Source: Lachnospiraceae bacterium XBB1006
GTDB taxonomy: Bacteria; Bacillota; Clostridia; Lachnospirales; Lachnospiraceae
NCBI GenBank assembly: GCA_900115795.1
Contig: FOXT01000011.1
Span: 62,001 to 126,000, forward strand
Length of the DNA: 64,000 nt
Reading direction: 5' to 3'
Shown: positions 52,301 through 60,297 of the stretch, one piece after another
Position numbering within the stretch: position 1 is the first letter of the stretch
Layout of the letters: each line of letters starts with the position of its first letter
Program-made: the position numbers and the translations under genes
The notes under the pieces: generated by a model
What the model was told of the DNA's origin: nothing
Database searches by the model: none
What the model saw: the letters and a program-made list of their open reading frames with translations, nothing else

Positions 52301-54128
52301 CTTTTCCATTATAGGTAAGAAGACTTCCCTCTGCGCCTTCAATCATTTTCGGTAAAACAATGCCATCCTCGTCTCCTGTAAGCGGCTTTTTTGCAATTGA
52401 TACACTTATTGGCTCCTCAGATACAAATTCTTTTTTATAGTTCGAATCGTATTCATTTGTAACTTTATAATATACCTGATACTCGCCGGCATCCGTTGCC
52501 TTAGGAATATCATTTGACCACGTACCGTTCTCCCCAAGTTTATACTCTATGCTTGCTTTTTCCGGCGCTGTAACACTAGCGGCATTAACAAGCTCTTGTT
52601 CGCTACCATTATACATCAAATCATTCTTTGCTGTTGGCGCGGTAACGTTAATATCAGCCTGCTTAATTTCGCATTTAACGGTCCATGTTTTTGTTTTGTA
52701 ATGTTCCTTTGTCGCTGTTACGGTTACAATATACTTACCTGCATCGACCGCTACTGGAGTACTAACCTCTGTTTCATTTACTTTGTATGTTAGTGTTGTT
52801 CCTTCTTCTACAGGGAAAGGGTTTAATAACGACTGCTGCTCACCAGTATACATCAAATCCGCTGCTTCCGGGGTGCCGGTAAACTCTCCCAAACCATTCA
52901 CTACAACTACAATACTACTCTCATAAGTAACATAACCCGGTTTCTTAACTCGGTAACATACCGTATATGTGCCCGCTTTGTTTGCTTTAATGGATTGGTA
53001 ATCTTCGGACCAGTTATTCTTATCCAAACTGTACTCAATTGTAGCACCCTCAAGCTCAGGCCCCTTTACAGATGCTTGCTTTTCTAGTAACTGCTGCCCT
53101 GTTCCATCCTCCTGTTCGTAAAGGCCAGCCTTTGGAGTTGGTGCAGTCACGGATGTAGCGTTGATGGTACCACGTTTTACCACAATGTGATACCACTCTA
53201 TAGTCTCACCAAAACATTTCTTTTTACCCAACAACTTCAAACAAAACGCCGCATGATAGCCTTTTATATAGAAGTCCGTGATGTCATCAGAAAACTTATT
53301 TGTATCAATTTTAATCTTTGCGTACCCTTTATTTGTTTTCCTATTTTCATTTTGGTTTACAATCTCTACACCCTGAATATCTTTTTTCTGTCTATCAGTA
53401 CCACACACAGTAAATGAATATTCATCAAACAACACTTTAAAGCCAAACTGTTCTCCACTTTCAATAGCTACCGCTGGTTCACTCTTCGAAAGATCTATGG
53501 GGTAATCTCCCCTATCTTTTCCTTCATTCTTTCGCGTCAGCATCGTTGCATACACCGTAAAGTGCTCTGCAATCATCTCAACTGTTGCATCATCGCTGTT
53601 GACTACTGTCTCTACTTCTTCAACTTGCGTTGCATCGTCGCTTACCCAGTAAGCACTCTCTGCTTTGGCATTCTCTTCATTCAGGATGAACTGCACATGT
53701 ACATCATCCTTCTCAGTCGGTTGCCACTCATTCTGATTTTCGTCATAAATCGTTATATCATAAGCGATTACATTCTCCGCTACGGTATTTGCTTCTTCCG
53801 CTACTCGTTCTTTCACTTCTTCCTCTCGTGTAGCGCCAAATGCCTCTGTAACGGTCTTTACTTCCATTGTTACATTGGCCGGCACCCCAGATACACGAAC
53901 CAATGCCTCCGGCATCTGTTTCTCCAACGTAATTGTCTCTGTTTCTTCCTCAGAATCATTCTGAGTCTCTGTTTCCATTTTCTCAGCATCTCCGCTAGCA
54001 GTTGGCTCCGCCACTTCAGATTTCTGAGTTTCTTCAGCTCTTGCAATACTACCATTAACACCAATTAAGCTAAACACCATAACCAGCACCATGATACTTG
54101 CAAGAACTCGTTTGCTTGATTTTCTCAT
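49377..54128 (-). CDS. Large sortase-anchored multi-domain surface protein
   Basis: Protein of 1583 residues with a signal peptide (about 1-31), a Thr/Glu-rich N-terminal region, and at least five Ig-like repeats, each opening with a phrase such as LMYNGSEQELV or LTYNGKEQLLI (about 330-790). Further beta domains follow, some like internalin-B repeats (WQGWFSDENCEKALNVD). An Asn/Gly/Asp low-complexity linker (about 1415-1470) and the sorting signal NPLTGDQLPIAW, with a hydrophobic helix and KKKEN, complete it. It is a probable adhesin. The gene is 20 bp downstream of the 54149 gene and shares its promoter. AAGGAG precedes the ATG. Confidence 0.85.
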   Translation of the reverse strand: MRKSSKRVLASIMVLVMVFSLIGVNGSIARAEETQKSEVAEPTASGDAEKMETETQNDSEEETETITLEKQMPEALVRVSGVPANVTMEVKTVTEAFGATREEEVKERVAEEANTVAENVIAYDITIYDENQNEWQPTEKDDVHVQFILNEENAKAESAYWVSDDATQVEEVETVVNSDDATVEMIAEHFTVYATMLTRKNEGKDRGDYPIDLSKSEPAVAIESGEQFGFKVLFDEYSFTVCGTDRQKKDIQGVEIVNQNENRKTNKGYAKIKIDTNKFSDDITDFYIKGYHAAFCLKLLGKKKCFGETIEWYHIVVKRGTINATSVTAPTPKAGLYEQEDGTGQQLLEKQASVKGPELEGATIEYSLDKNNWSEDYQSIKANKAGTYTVCYRVKKPGYVTYESSIVVVVNGLGEFTGTPEAADLMYTGEQQSLLNPFPVEEGTTLTYKVNETEVSTPVAVDAGKYIVTVTATKEHYKTKTWTVKCEIKQADINVTAPTAKNDLMYNGSEQELVNAASVTAPEKASIEYKLGENGTWSNDIPKATDAGEYQVYYKVTNEYDSNYKKEFVSEEPISVSIAKKPLTGDEDGIVLPKMIEGAEGSLLTYNGKEQLLIQEGTGVTFTYSVNGKACDAPKGTNAGTYTVSYEVESDNYTTPTNNTFTVTIAKAQMNDIVEAKKDLIYNGQVQELVSLVNGVYKDIALQECDALKAQYSLDGIDYKDELPMEKDAASYNVYYKLSRGDNFAEINGKLKVVIAPKTLTEEEFEAKIDDVYFIAKPYEMKDLHLTVTKKDGQEPIPAHIEYNKDVRNQGEYTVKVVLDGNYSGNTEVTFKVLGKPVRFFLKGTNGKYKDLKTEYAFKPDYAKEFDFAVKNGERVVTTQDAEIREIIGKLYENAGNDYLGAKNSQGMNKYRFVKLCVQRDSVHVDMVYTDEMDYDEIWFNAYVLKKGEKRRYDNKGDNSKKYVNVGNGTYNKDSFSLKADFEDASGNQDQKIESYVKDWNLKELSTVLSDAGYKYSKETIEQYGMNINWYRTIRHDDGWHVDGEVVDKNGQRLADKTIIHVYRNLSGKEGLLGDVVIKKGEKLPESFLKKNNEYINIPGYTTPVWSYKTAWGNKEFDVEKQSFNDDETTVYVTLNEEAPYLYAPVVKKNLIEKDVEQQLLESPAYFNLKKYEDNYQIVYRFVERPEVRTENKANMKRRSRVLEPKWETDYAKLCGKEAGEYAIEYAFRDKSDHQNITKNDAWKVTVRINESVKLNVHRVIQKGMKKTVERNVLTLFLPVNKKSFDDAIKYEEFYKGVDGTWQGWFSDENCEKALNVDRVEAKDIAPDVYGLFKTNISTTTLTVYTVVEGKETNVGEIQVPYGTVVTRESFNPLNSSLDVPGYTIESWNTKNEDNNYLPFELGKKIFEEENGTVYVIYKKQSSGGNGGGTITPTPTPGSGDNNTNNDNNNSNNNNNNSNNDTNNNNSNNNDNTNNNSNTNIEDNETPLDDKPNIDEKDDSNKDDVTNIDDEDVAKSDRPDVEENSKTHSKSNKDDATSIADEKTPLSDNPLTGDQLPIAWAGLGLLAVVGLAGIAFVGKKKEN
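49686..49812 (-). repeat. Asn-codon microsatellite-like tract
   Basis: Irregular run of AAC/AAT/AGC/GAC codons encoding an Asn-rich linker just before the wall-sorting region. Length is a multiple of three, so slippage would keep the frame. Confidence 0.85.
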
Positions 54129-54148
54129 TTTCTTCTCCTTTACATTAA

Positions 54149-54565
54149 TTACTCTTCACCTTGTAACGCACTATCCATTAAAATCATCATTTCCAGTGCG
54201 CTTCGGAAACTTTCTTCTTCCTTCTTGTCCAGCCAGCCCAAGGTTCCTTGCCAGCTTGCATTTTGTCTAAAAAAGATCTTCAGTTCAAACGTAGCTATCC
54301 TTCCTCTCACCGTTGGATCGCAAGTCTGCACAACAAAGTCATCGTCTCCCTTTCCTTGAAACGTCCGCTTTGTCTCATATGCCTGCGGAAAATTCATTTT
54401 CTCCAACATGCCCTCAATGACGTGAATAAAATCCATCAAACTCACAAATCCAATTTCTCCATTCACGTATGGATTGTACACTCTTCCTTTCAGAATCCTT
54501 TCTTCATAGGAATCGATGCATACGATGGTATTTCTGTACTTACTATCAATTGCTCTGTTTACCAT
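54149..54565 (-). CDS. Hypothetical protein, paralogue A of an unknown family
   Basis: Protein of 138 residues, soluble, without a signal peptide. Shared landmarks with the 54723 protein are NRAIDSKYRNTIVCIDSY at the N-terminus, MNFPQAYETKRTF in the middle, and FFRQNASWQGTLGWLD then ESFRSALEMM at the C-terminus. It is the first gene of an operon with the giant surface protein and probably supports its expression or export, though no function is known. GGGAGG precedes the ATG. The promoter carries the GTTAC repeat. Confidence 0.75.
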   Translation of the reverse strand: MVNRAIDSKYRNTIVCIDSYEERILKGRVYNPYVNGEIGFVSLMDFIHVIEGMLEKMNFPQAYETKRTFQGKGDDDFVVQTCDPTVRGRIATFELKIFFRQNASWQGTLGWLDKKEEESFRSALEMMILMDSALQGEE

Positions 54566-54595
54566 TTCACATCCTCCCTTTTACTCGTTGATGTG

Positions 54596-54628
54596 AGTAT
54601 AACATTTAATGGTTACAAAACCAGTTAC
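54596..54628 (-). promoter_or_regulatory. Shared GTTAC-repeat promoter, copy 2
   Basis: AGTATA (-10 complement, 54596-54601), 10 bp, GTTAC (54612), 7 bp, GTTAC (54624). It drives the 54149-49377 operon. Confidence 0.78.
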
Positions 54629-54722
54629 ATTTTATATTTTTATGTACATTTTGTGTATAAATGTATAAAAAAGAAGTACCAATGTCAATTACATCAGTAC
54701 TTCTTACTCTTCTACATTCATC

Positions 54723-55130
54723 CTACACTTGCAATGCACTATCAATCAACAGAAACAGCTCTAACGCACTTCGAAAGCTTTCTTCGCGGCCCGCATCCAA
54801 CCAGCAAACCGTCCCCTGCCAACTTACATTTTGACGAAAAAAGATTTTCACCTCAAACGTGGCCTTCTTTCCAACCTGCTTCGGAAAATCGCTTTCAATA
54901 ATATCGCCTTCTTCTCGTTCAAAAAACGACCGCTTCAACTCGCACGCCTGCGGAAAATTCATCGTATCCAACAGTTCTTCCATTGCTCGCACAAATTCCA
55001 TCGTGCTACGGAAATTCACCGCACCCTCATGAAAGGGATTATACATTCTTCCGCAAAGCACTTTGTTCTGGTAGGAGTCAATGCATACCATAGTATTACG
55101 ATATTTACTATCAATCGCTCTGTTCATCAC
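54723..55130 (-). CDS. Hypothetical protein, paralogue B of an unknown family
   Basis: Protein of 135 residues, about half identical by eye to the 54149 protein across its length (NRAIDSKYRNTMVCIDSY, MNFPQACELKRSF, FFRQNVSWQGTVCWLD). It has its own GTTAC-repeat promoter and AAAGGAGG site, so it is a tandem duplicate with separate control. The conserved Trp-Gln-Gly and C-terminal helix suggest a small alpha/beta fold. No catalytic residues are apparent. Confidence 0.75.
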   Translation of the reverse strand: MMNRAIDSKYRNTMVCIDSYQNKVLCGRMYNPFHEGAVNFRSTMEFVRAMEELLDTMNFPQACELKRSFFEREEGDIIESDFPKQVGKKATFEVKIFFRQNVSWQGTVCWLDAGREESFRSALELFLLIDSALQV

Positions 55131-55154
55131 GATACATTCCTCCTTTATGGCTTA

Positions 55155-55187
55155 ACCTTACCACACACAAGTTACGAAAAGGGTTAC
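55155..55187 (-). promoter_or_regulatory. Shared GTTAC-repeat promoter, copy 3
   Basis: ACCTTA (-10 complement, 55155-55160), 10 bp, GTTAC (55171), 7 bp, GTTAC (55183). The weak -10 sequence fits dependence on an activator. Confidence 0.72.
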
Positions 55188-55257
55188 ATTTTTACTTCTG
55201 GCTTTCATTTTCTAACTTTTTTCATAAAAATGTATAAACCTCACCTTCGTCCTTCGG

Positions 55258-55317
55258 ACTTGGTTCGCTACCAAGTAGGGACAGAAGCACTACGAAATCA
55301 TAGATTTCTGTGCTTCT
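55258..55317 (-). terminator. Hairpins downstream of the potassium channel gene
   Basis: AGAAGCAC/GTGCTTCT (55283-55317, with inner GAAATC/GATTTC) overlaps the stop codon, and ACTTGGT/ACCAAGT lies just beyond. T tails are weak, so termination is tentative. Confidence 0.45.
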
Positions 55318-56257
55318 AGTCACAGCTCTGCACAATGATGTCGCCTTCTTCTATGACCAGGTCGGCAGTTGGCATTATATGCAAGCTTCCTCGCAATACC
55401 AAGTATATTCTTATGCTATAGTTTGCTTCGATTTCTTCGATGGTTCTGCTGCAGTAGTCATGTTCTTTTCCAACCAGAATTTCTCCCATTTCGGAGAGGT
55501 CTTCACGTTTGAATTGCTTGTTTTCTCTCGCGTCTTTTGCATACTGCTCTACAAAACCGGCGCTGATTATACCGGTTGGTATTGCCACTACGCCTACTCC
55601 CAAAAATGAAATGAGTACCGCCATGGCTTTTCCCAGCATTGTGACAGGATAGATATCTCCATATCCTACGGTCAGAATGGCACTGGTCGTCCACCAGATT
55701 CCACTAAGCGCGTTACTAAATGCCTTCGGCTGCACCTCATGCTCTGCGCTGTACATACAAAGGGAACTTGCCAGCATTAAAACCAGTATGATAAAAATTG
55801 ACGACATGATCTGATTTCGTCTTTCCAGTAATACAGACGTAATAACATTAAAACTATCATACTGCGCATTTATTCGGAACAAATGCAGAATTCTCACCAC
55901 ACGTAGCATACGAAATACCACAAATCCTGACAGGAAAAACCAGGGTAAAATCGTCAACAAATCCACGATTCCATCATAGCTTACCAGAAATCGCAACCGC
56001 GCCCTTATCTGTCCTCGCTCCGGATACAGTAAATCCGCAGTCCAGATACGAAGTACGTATTCTATGCAAAAAAAGGCCGTTGTCAAGTTCTCTATCCACC
56101 AAAAGGTCGTATGAAAAGCAGCCAATGACGAAAAAGTTTCTAACACCATCGTTCCAATGTTTAGCAAAATAACTGCTACCAAACAGAGGTCAAAAACACG
56201 ACTGGCGACATTACTCTTGTCGCCAATCTGTATAATATCAAATATTTTTTTCTTCAT
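55316..56257 (-). CDS. Voltage-gated-type potassium channel with C-terminal TrkA-C-like domain
   Basis: Protein of 313 residues with six membrane segments. The S4-like helix is FRMLRVVRILHLFRI (about 113-127), and the pore loop has the K+ filter TVGYGD (about 197). After S6, a cytoplasmic domain (about 235-313) resembles the TrkA-C ligand module. It conducts potassium and may respond to voltage and a nucleotide. The gene starts 8 bp after the pilT-like stop, so it is the tail of the pseudopilus operon, an unusual neighbour. Confidence 0.9.
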   Translation of the reverse strand: MKKKIFDIIQIGDKSNVASRVFDLCLVAVILLNIGTMVLETFSSLAAFHTTFWWIENLTTAFFCIEYVLRIWTADLLYPERGQIRARLRFLVSYDGIVDLLTILPWFFLSGFVVFRMLRVVRILHLFRINAQYDSFNVITSVLLERRNQIMSSIFIILVLMLASSLCMYSAEHEVQPKAFSNALSGIWWTTSAILTVGYGDIYPVTMLGKAMAVLISFLGVGVVAIPTGIISAGFVEQYAKDARENKQFKREDLSEMGEILVGKEHDYCSRTIEEIEANYSIRIYLVLRGSLHIMPTADLVIEEGDIIVQSCD

Positions 56258-56265
56258 AGTACCGC

Positions 56266-57339
56266 CTATTTCAGCACCTTACGAGATACCTGATCACCGT
56301 TCGTTGCGTAGGCAATCGCTGTCTGCGGCGTTATTTTGCCTGCATTTACCAGGTTGATTAAAGATTGATCCATAGAAATCATGCCCTCTGCGGAAGATGT
56401 CTGAATCACATTGTCAATCTGATAGTTCTTGTTATCACGAATCATATTGCGAATCGCGCTGTTCATATTCATAATCTCAAACGCCGGTACCATACGCCCA
56501 TCCACTCCCGGCACCAACTGCTGGGACACAACCGTATTTAAGACCATAGATAACTGGGTTCGAATCTGTGCCTGCTGCTGCGATGGAAATGTATCAATAA
56601 TACGGTCAATCGTATTGACAGCTCCTTTTGTGTGAAGCGTTGCCATCAGCAAATGACCTGTCTCTGCTGCCGTCATCGCTGTTCGGATAGTTTCGTAATC
56701 ACGCATCTCTCCAAGTTGAATTACATCCGGTGCCTGACGCAGACAAGCACGCAACGCGCTAAGGTAATCATTGGTATCAATCGCAATTTCACGCTGACTA
56801 ATGATACATTTATTGTTTCGATGCAAATACTCAATCGGATCCTCTAAAGTAATCACATGCGCCGGACGCTCTTGATTAATTTTGTGAATAATACAAGCCT
56901 GTGTTGTTGACTTACCGCTACCGGCCGTACCGGAAATAATCACCATACCGTGTTGTTGATTGGCAATCTCCATAATCTCATCCGGAATCCCCATTTCCCG
57001 GTAATCCGGAATATCAAATTGCACGATACGAATAACCGCTGCAAGCGATCCTCTTTGTCGATACGCATTTACACGAAACCGCGCCATTCCCGCTCTTGCA
57101 AATGAAAAATCGTCATCTCCACTCTGCTCAAATTTATCCATGGTGCGATTTGCCATTTCATAAATCGCACAAATTAACTCTTTTGTCTCTTCCGGAAAAA
57201 CCTTCTCTTCCGACAGATTCTTAATCTTACCTTCCACCTTGTAGCTAACAGGACCACCTGCGATTACAAAAACGTCCGATGCCCTCTCCTCAACTGCTTT
57301 TTTAAGATACCCTTCCATTTTTTCAAAATACTCGTCCAT
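56266..57339 (-). CDS. pilT: PilT-type type IV pilus ATPase
   Basis: Protein of 357 residues, the normal PilT length. An N-terminal PAS-like region precedes Walker A SGTAGSGKSTTQACI (about 138), the Asp box (LEDPIEYLHR), Walker B (IQLGEMRDYET) and the His box TGHLLMATLHTKGA. The AIRNMIRD-like element of retraction motors is present near residue 290. It powers pilus retraction, or possibly assembly here, since no PilB/GspE gene is nearby. It is 10 bp after the 57350 gene in a six-gene operon. Confidence 0.92.
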   Translation of the reverse strand: MDEYFEKMEGYLKKAVEERASDVFVIAGGPVSYKVEGKIKNLSEEKVFPEETKELICAIYEMANRTMDKFEQSGDDDFSFARAGMARFRVNAYRQRGSLAAVIRIVQFDIPDYREMGIPDEIMEIANQQHGMVIISGTAGSGKSTTQACIIHKINQERPAHVITLEDPIEYLHRNNKCIISQREIAIDTNDYLSALRACLRQAPDVIQLGEMRDYETIRTAMTAAETGHLLMATLHTKGAVNTIDRIIDTFPSQQQAQIRTQLSMVLNTVVSQQLVPGVDGRMVPAFEIMNMNSAIRNMIRDNKNYQIDNVIQTSSAEGMISMDQSLINLVNAGKITPQTAIAYATNGDQVSRKVLK

Positions 57340-57349
57340 ATTATCCTCC

Positions 57350-57742
57350 CTAATCCGGTGTCCAAACCTTAATAAACTTGTCCGGATTCCATTCTTTACT
57401 ATTTATTTCTTTCCATTGAAAAATTTGATATGCATCCCCGTCTACCTTCACAACAACGCTTAACACCTGCGTTCTGGAAACCGGTACCGAATAGGCATAC
57501 ACATGCTTTTTTTCTTGGACCTCACTTGGAACCTTCCCCTGTCGTATCTTAGACAAAATATTCTCTGCCTTTTGATCTGCTTCATAATACTGTCCGATGG
57601 CCTTTCGATTCTCATCTGCCATACGCACATCCGCCCTTACCGTAGCCAAACCTAGTAGTGCGAATACCGTTAGTGTCAACACGGCAAAAATAACCAACAA
57701 GGAACTTCCTCCTACCGGCGTTGGTACACTCTTTCTACTCAT
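57350..57742 (-). CDS. Pseudopilin-like membrane-anchored protein
   Basis: Protein of 130 residues with one N-terminal hydrophobic helix (about 12-37: SSLLVIFAVLTLTVFALLGL) preceded by a Gly-Gly, then a periplasmic-type domain ending KEWNPDKFIKVWTPD. The layout fits minor pseudopilins, though the classic Gly-Phe cleavage site is not clear. The start at 57742 follows AAGGAGGGAG and overlaps the upstream gene by 8 bp; an in-frame codon at 57766 lacks such a site. Confidence 0.65.
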   Translation of the reverse strand: MSRKSVPTPVGGSSLLVIFAVLTLTVFALLGLATVRADVRMADENRKAIGQYYEADQKAENILSKIRQGKVPSEVQEKKHVYAYSVPVSRTQVLSVVVKVDGDAYQIFQWKEINSKEWNPDKFIKVWTPD

Positions 57743-58124
57743 GCGCTCCCTCCTTTTGCCATGCAACCTTCAATTTACAGATAATTTTGTTTTTCTCCAC
57801 CTCAACCATATACAATGTACCGCTTACTTCATAAGCATCGTTGTTATCCGCCTTAAATTCCAATTTATATGTAGAATTTTCCTCCGTCACTCTCCACATA
57901 CCATCGTAAAATACAGCTTCCGGTGTAGTATTTAGTTGCTCGGACTTATACTGTTCTGCCATACTCTGACATATTTCCATAGCACGATCCCTTGTCCTTG
58001 ACTGTATGGACATGCTCCTTGCCATCACAAATGCCTTCACGCAAATCGCCGCAGCTAAGGCAAAAACAAGTACCATGATAACTTGTTCCATCAACGCGAG
58101 GGGCGCTTTACTTCTACTTTCCAT
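57735..58124 (-). CDS. Pseudopilin-like membrane-anchored protein
   Basis: Protein of 129 residues with a hydrophobic N-terminal helix (about 9-33: LALMEQVIMVLVFALAAAIC) containing a Glu, as in type IV pilins, followed by a soluble domain (SGTLYMVEVEKNKIICKLKV near the end). Probably a minor pilin of the pilus-like machine. It overlaps the 58114 gene by 11 bp and the next gene by 8 bp. Confidence 0.65.
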   Translation of the reverse strand: MESRSKAPLALMEQVIMVLVFALAAAICVKAFVMARSMSIQSRTRDRAMEICQSMAEQYKSEQLNTTPEAVFYDGMWRVTEENSTYKLEFKADNNDAYEVSGTLYMVEVEKNKIICKLKVAWQKEGAHE

Positions 58125-58638
58125 TCTTCGCCACCTCCTGTTTACTCCGTGCGCAAAGAGACAGATAGTTCACAGAATTATCACTATTTTGAATTCTAAC
58201 TGTCACGGTTTGCCCTTTTTGCAGGAAAGAAATTCCTTTGGCTTTTAATATTTCATTCCCATCCTCTGGCGAGAGTCCACTCTCGTCTGAACATAACACT
58301 TCACGAATATAACCATCATAATAATAAATCTTTGTAAAATAATTTCCCTCATCCGTATCAAATTTCAAATACAACGTGGAAATTTCGTCTTTTGAAGCAT
58401 CCTTCCGATCCGAAAAGGACCCTACAAAAATACTATTTTCTTCATCGCTATGACGAAACTTCGCTGCAATATACGATACCGCCGTCCGGCTGTTATATGC
58501 CTGATTATCTCTGCGTACCAGCGATTCATAGGAAGATGCTCCAAACAAAAGTACCAACAAAATGCAGCCTGCAAACACAGCAAACAGCAGCAGAACAAAT
58601 ACACTATCCATATTGTGTTGATTCTCTATCTTTTTCAT
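58114..58638 (-). CDS. DUF4860 family protein of the pilus-like operon
   Basis: Protein of 174 residues with an N-terminal membrane anchor (about 12-33) and an extracytoplasmic beta-rich domain with YESLVRRDNQAYNSRTAVSY and ISTLYLKFDTDEGNYFTKIY. It matches the DUF4860 pattern found beside GspF/PilT genes in Lachnospiraceae. Probably a structural or assembly part. It overlaps the 58635 gene by 4 bp. Confidence 0.75.
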   Translation of the reverse strand: MKKIENQHNMDSVFVLLLFAVFAGCILLVLLFGASSYESLVRRDNQAYNSRTAVSYIAAKFRHSDEENSIFVGSFSDRKDASKDEISTLYLKFDTDEGNYFTKIYYYDGYIREVLCSDESGLSPEDGNEILKAKGISFLQKGQTVTVRIQNSDNSVNYLSLCARSKQEVAKNGK

Positions 58639-58982
58639 TTCGCATCATCCCCTTTAGCCACTTTTTTCGGAACAACGGTAATCTCCGGCATAATGTTATC
58701 CGCAAAAATATCATAAAAAACATCATAGCGCTCATGATCAATTTGCAACCCATAGTACTTCTCCACATAACGAAGTGTCGCTGGATATACCCCCTCCGTA
58801 GCATAGCAATTCACCACAGCCTTCTTGATGGTATCTTCCACCTGCTTTTGCTTTTCTTCTTCCTGCCCGCTCTCCATATTTCCAAGTGCACCCAAAAGAA
58901 AGGCAATGGCAACTACCATCAGAAGCGGCATACATGCAATTCGGATAAAACTCCCAACCTTGTTTCTTATTCTACGCTTCAT
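58635..58982 (-). CDS. Hypothetical membrane-anchored protein of the pilus-like operon
   Basis: Protein of 115 residues. A basic N-terminus and one membrane helix (about 14-35) precede a helical region and CYATEGVYPATLRYVEKYYG, the kind of sequence seen in pseudopilins after the first helix. It overlaps DUF4860 by 4 bp and follows GspF by 13 bp. The exact role is unknown. Confidence 0.65.
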   Translation of the reverse strand: MKRRIRNKVGSFIRIACMPLLMVVAIAFLLGALGNMESGQEEEKQKQVEDTIKKAVVNCYATEGVYPATLRYVEKYYGLQIDHERYDVFYDIFADNIMPEITVVPKKVAKGDDAK

Positions 58983-58995
58983 ATTCTAACCTCTT

Positions 58996-60042
58996 CTATG
59001 CAATCGTCGACATAATATTCATCAACGGCAACATAACAGCTAACAAAATGACGCCTACAACCACCGATGTAATAATAACGATTGTCGGCTCAATCCTAGC
59101 CACAGCCTCATCAATGGCCTGCATTGCATCGTCTTCTAATCGCTTGGCAATCTCCGCCATAATACTGTCACCTGCACCGCTCTTCACGCCCAATGCAATC
59201 ATACGACAGTACATTGGAGCAAAAATCTTTGTTTCACGCAAGGAATCCGCCAACGGATTGCCCGCTTCTAATTTACTCAAACATTCCTCATAGCGGTTTT
59301 TTATCACCTTTGATTCTTCATGGAAATTCATCGCCATCTTCATAGCCTCTTCCATCGGAAGGCCACTAAGCATTCCCATGGACAGTGCCGATGCAAAACG
59401 TGCCATGCCAACCCGCTTTGTAATGCCCCGGTCTCCAAAAATCTTTTTATACCCCTTCACAATACCATACCGTGCGGACGGTGAACACCATACAAAAATA
59501 CCAATTAAAACAATCAGCAATGTCACAATACCAATCACCGGCAACGCTGCGTCAAGTCCCCTACCAATCTTGAAGAGACTCGCGCCCATACCTTTTAAAT
59601 TTCCGCCTAATTGTTGATATACCGTTTCAAAAATCGGTAAAACCTTTATAAGCAAAACGCCGATAATAATAAGCATTAAAACCAAAAGCACCGCCGGATA
59701 TAAAATGGCACTTCGTATACGCTCATTCAAACGACGCTGGGTTTCGTAATGATCCGACATCGCCTGGAAGGCCGCTTCTGTTCGTCCCGTCGCCTCTCCC
59801 GTGATGGTCATATTAATTACGTAGTCAGGAAAACTACCACTATTACGCATAGCTTCCGATAACTGTACTCCATCATCCATCTGATTAGCCATCGATATCA
59901 GCAATGCTTTCACACTTGGATTCTTCTCATCCTCTGCTAACAGATGCATCCCGTCTGCCAAGTTAATGCCTGCATGAATCAGTAACGACATCTGCAAGGT
60001 AAACGCCGATAGATATTCCTTAGATAGATTTACTTTTTTCAT
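58996..60042 (-). CDS. Type II secretion/type IV pilus inner-membrane protein GspF/PilC family
   Basis: Protein of 348 residues with two GspF domains (about 15-135 and 220-345). The first contains LIHAGINLADGM, and the second FASALSMGMLSGLPMEEAMK. Membrane helices lie near 140-165, 185-205 and 320-345. It forms the platform of the pilus machine. The start at 60042 follows GGGGGC; an in-frame codon at 60078 lies inside a leader hairpin region. It is the first gene of the operon that ends with pilT and the K+ channel. Confidence 0.9.
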   Translation of the reverse strand: MKKVNLSKEYLSAFTLQMSLLIHAGINLADGMHLLAEDEKNPSVKALLISMANQMDDGVQLSEAMRNSGSFPDYVINMTITGEATGRTEAAFQAMSDHYETQRRLNERIRSAILYPAVLLVLMLIIIGVLLIKVLPIFETVYQQLGGNLKGMGASLFKIGRGLDAALPVIGIVTLLIVLIGIFVWCSPSARYGIVKGYKKIFGDRGITKRVGMARFASALSMGMLSGLPMEEAMKMAMNFHEESKVIKNRYEECLSKLEAGNPLADSLRETKIFAPMYCRMIALGVKSGAGDSIMAEIAKRLEDDAMQAIDEAVARIEPTIVIITSVVVGVILLAVMLPLMNIMSTIA

Positions 60043-60064
60043 GATTTGCCCCCATATTACACAA

Positions 60065-60087
60065 ACTTGTGGGTACACCCCACAAGT
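60065..60087 (-). promoter_or_regulatory. Leader hairpin before the GspF gene
   Basis: Perfect 9-bp stem ACTTGTGGG/CCCACAAGT, 23 bp upstream of the start. It lacks a T tail and so may control translation or mRNA stability rather than end transcription. Confidence 0.45.
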
Positions 60088-60230
60088 CTATTTTAGCGAA
60101 TCTTTTTAAATTCGTAAACATCTTTTTTTATTATTCCAAATTTCTCTGTTTCCTCCACATTTTTTAACATTTTTTGATACATTCTTCCTAAATTAATGAT
60201 ATATTTTTGATAGTCTTTTAATTTTTAAAA

Positions 60231-60272
60231 AATAGTTTGGAAACCGGGTATTCCTCCGTTTCCAAACTATTT
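60231..60272 (-). terminator. Terminator of the transglutaminase-like gene
   Basis: Stem AATAGTTTGGAAAC/GTTTCCAAACTATT followed by TTTTTTAAAA on the minus strand. Confidence 0.88.
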
Positions 60273-60297
60273 TATTCATGAACACTATTGTACTTTC

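Noticed and set aside
60043-60130. c-di-GMP riboswitch ahead of the pilus-like operon
   Set aside because: Such switches often precede pilus genes in Clostridia, but only a simple 9-bp hairpin is present and no aptamer core motifs are seen.
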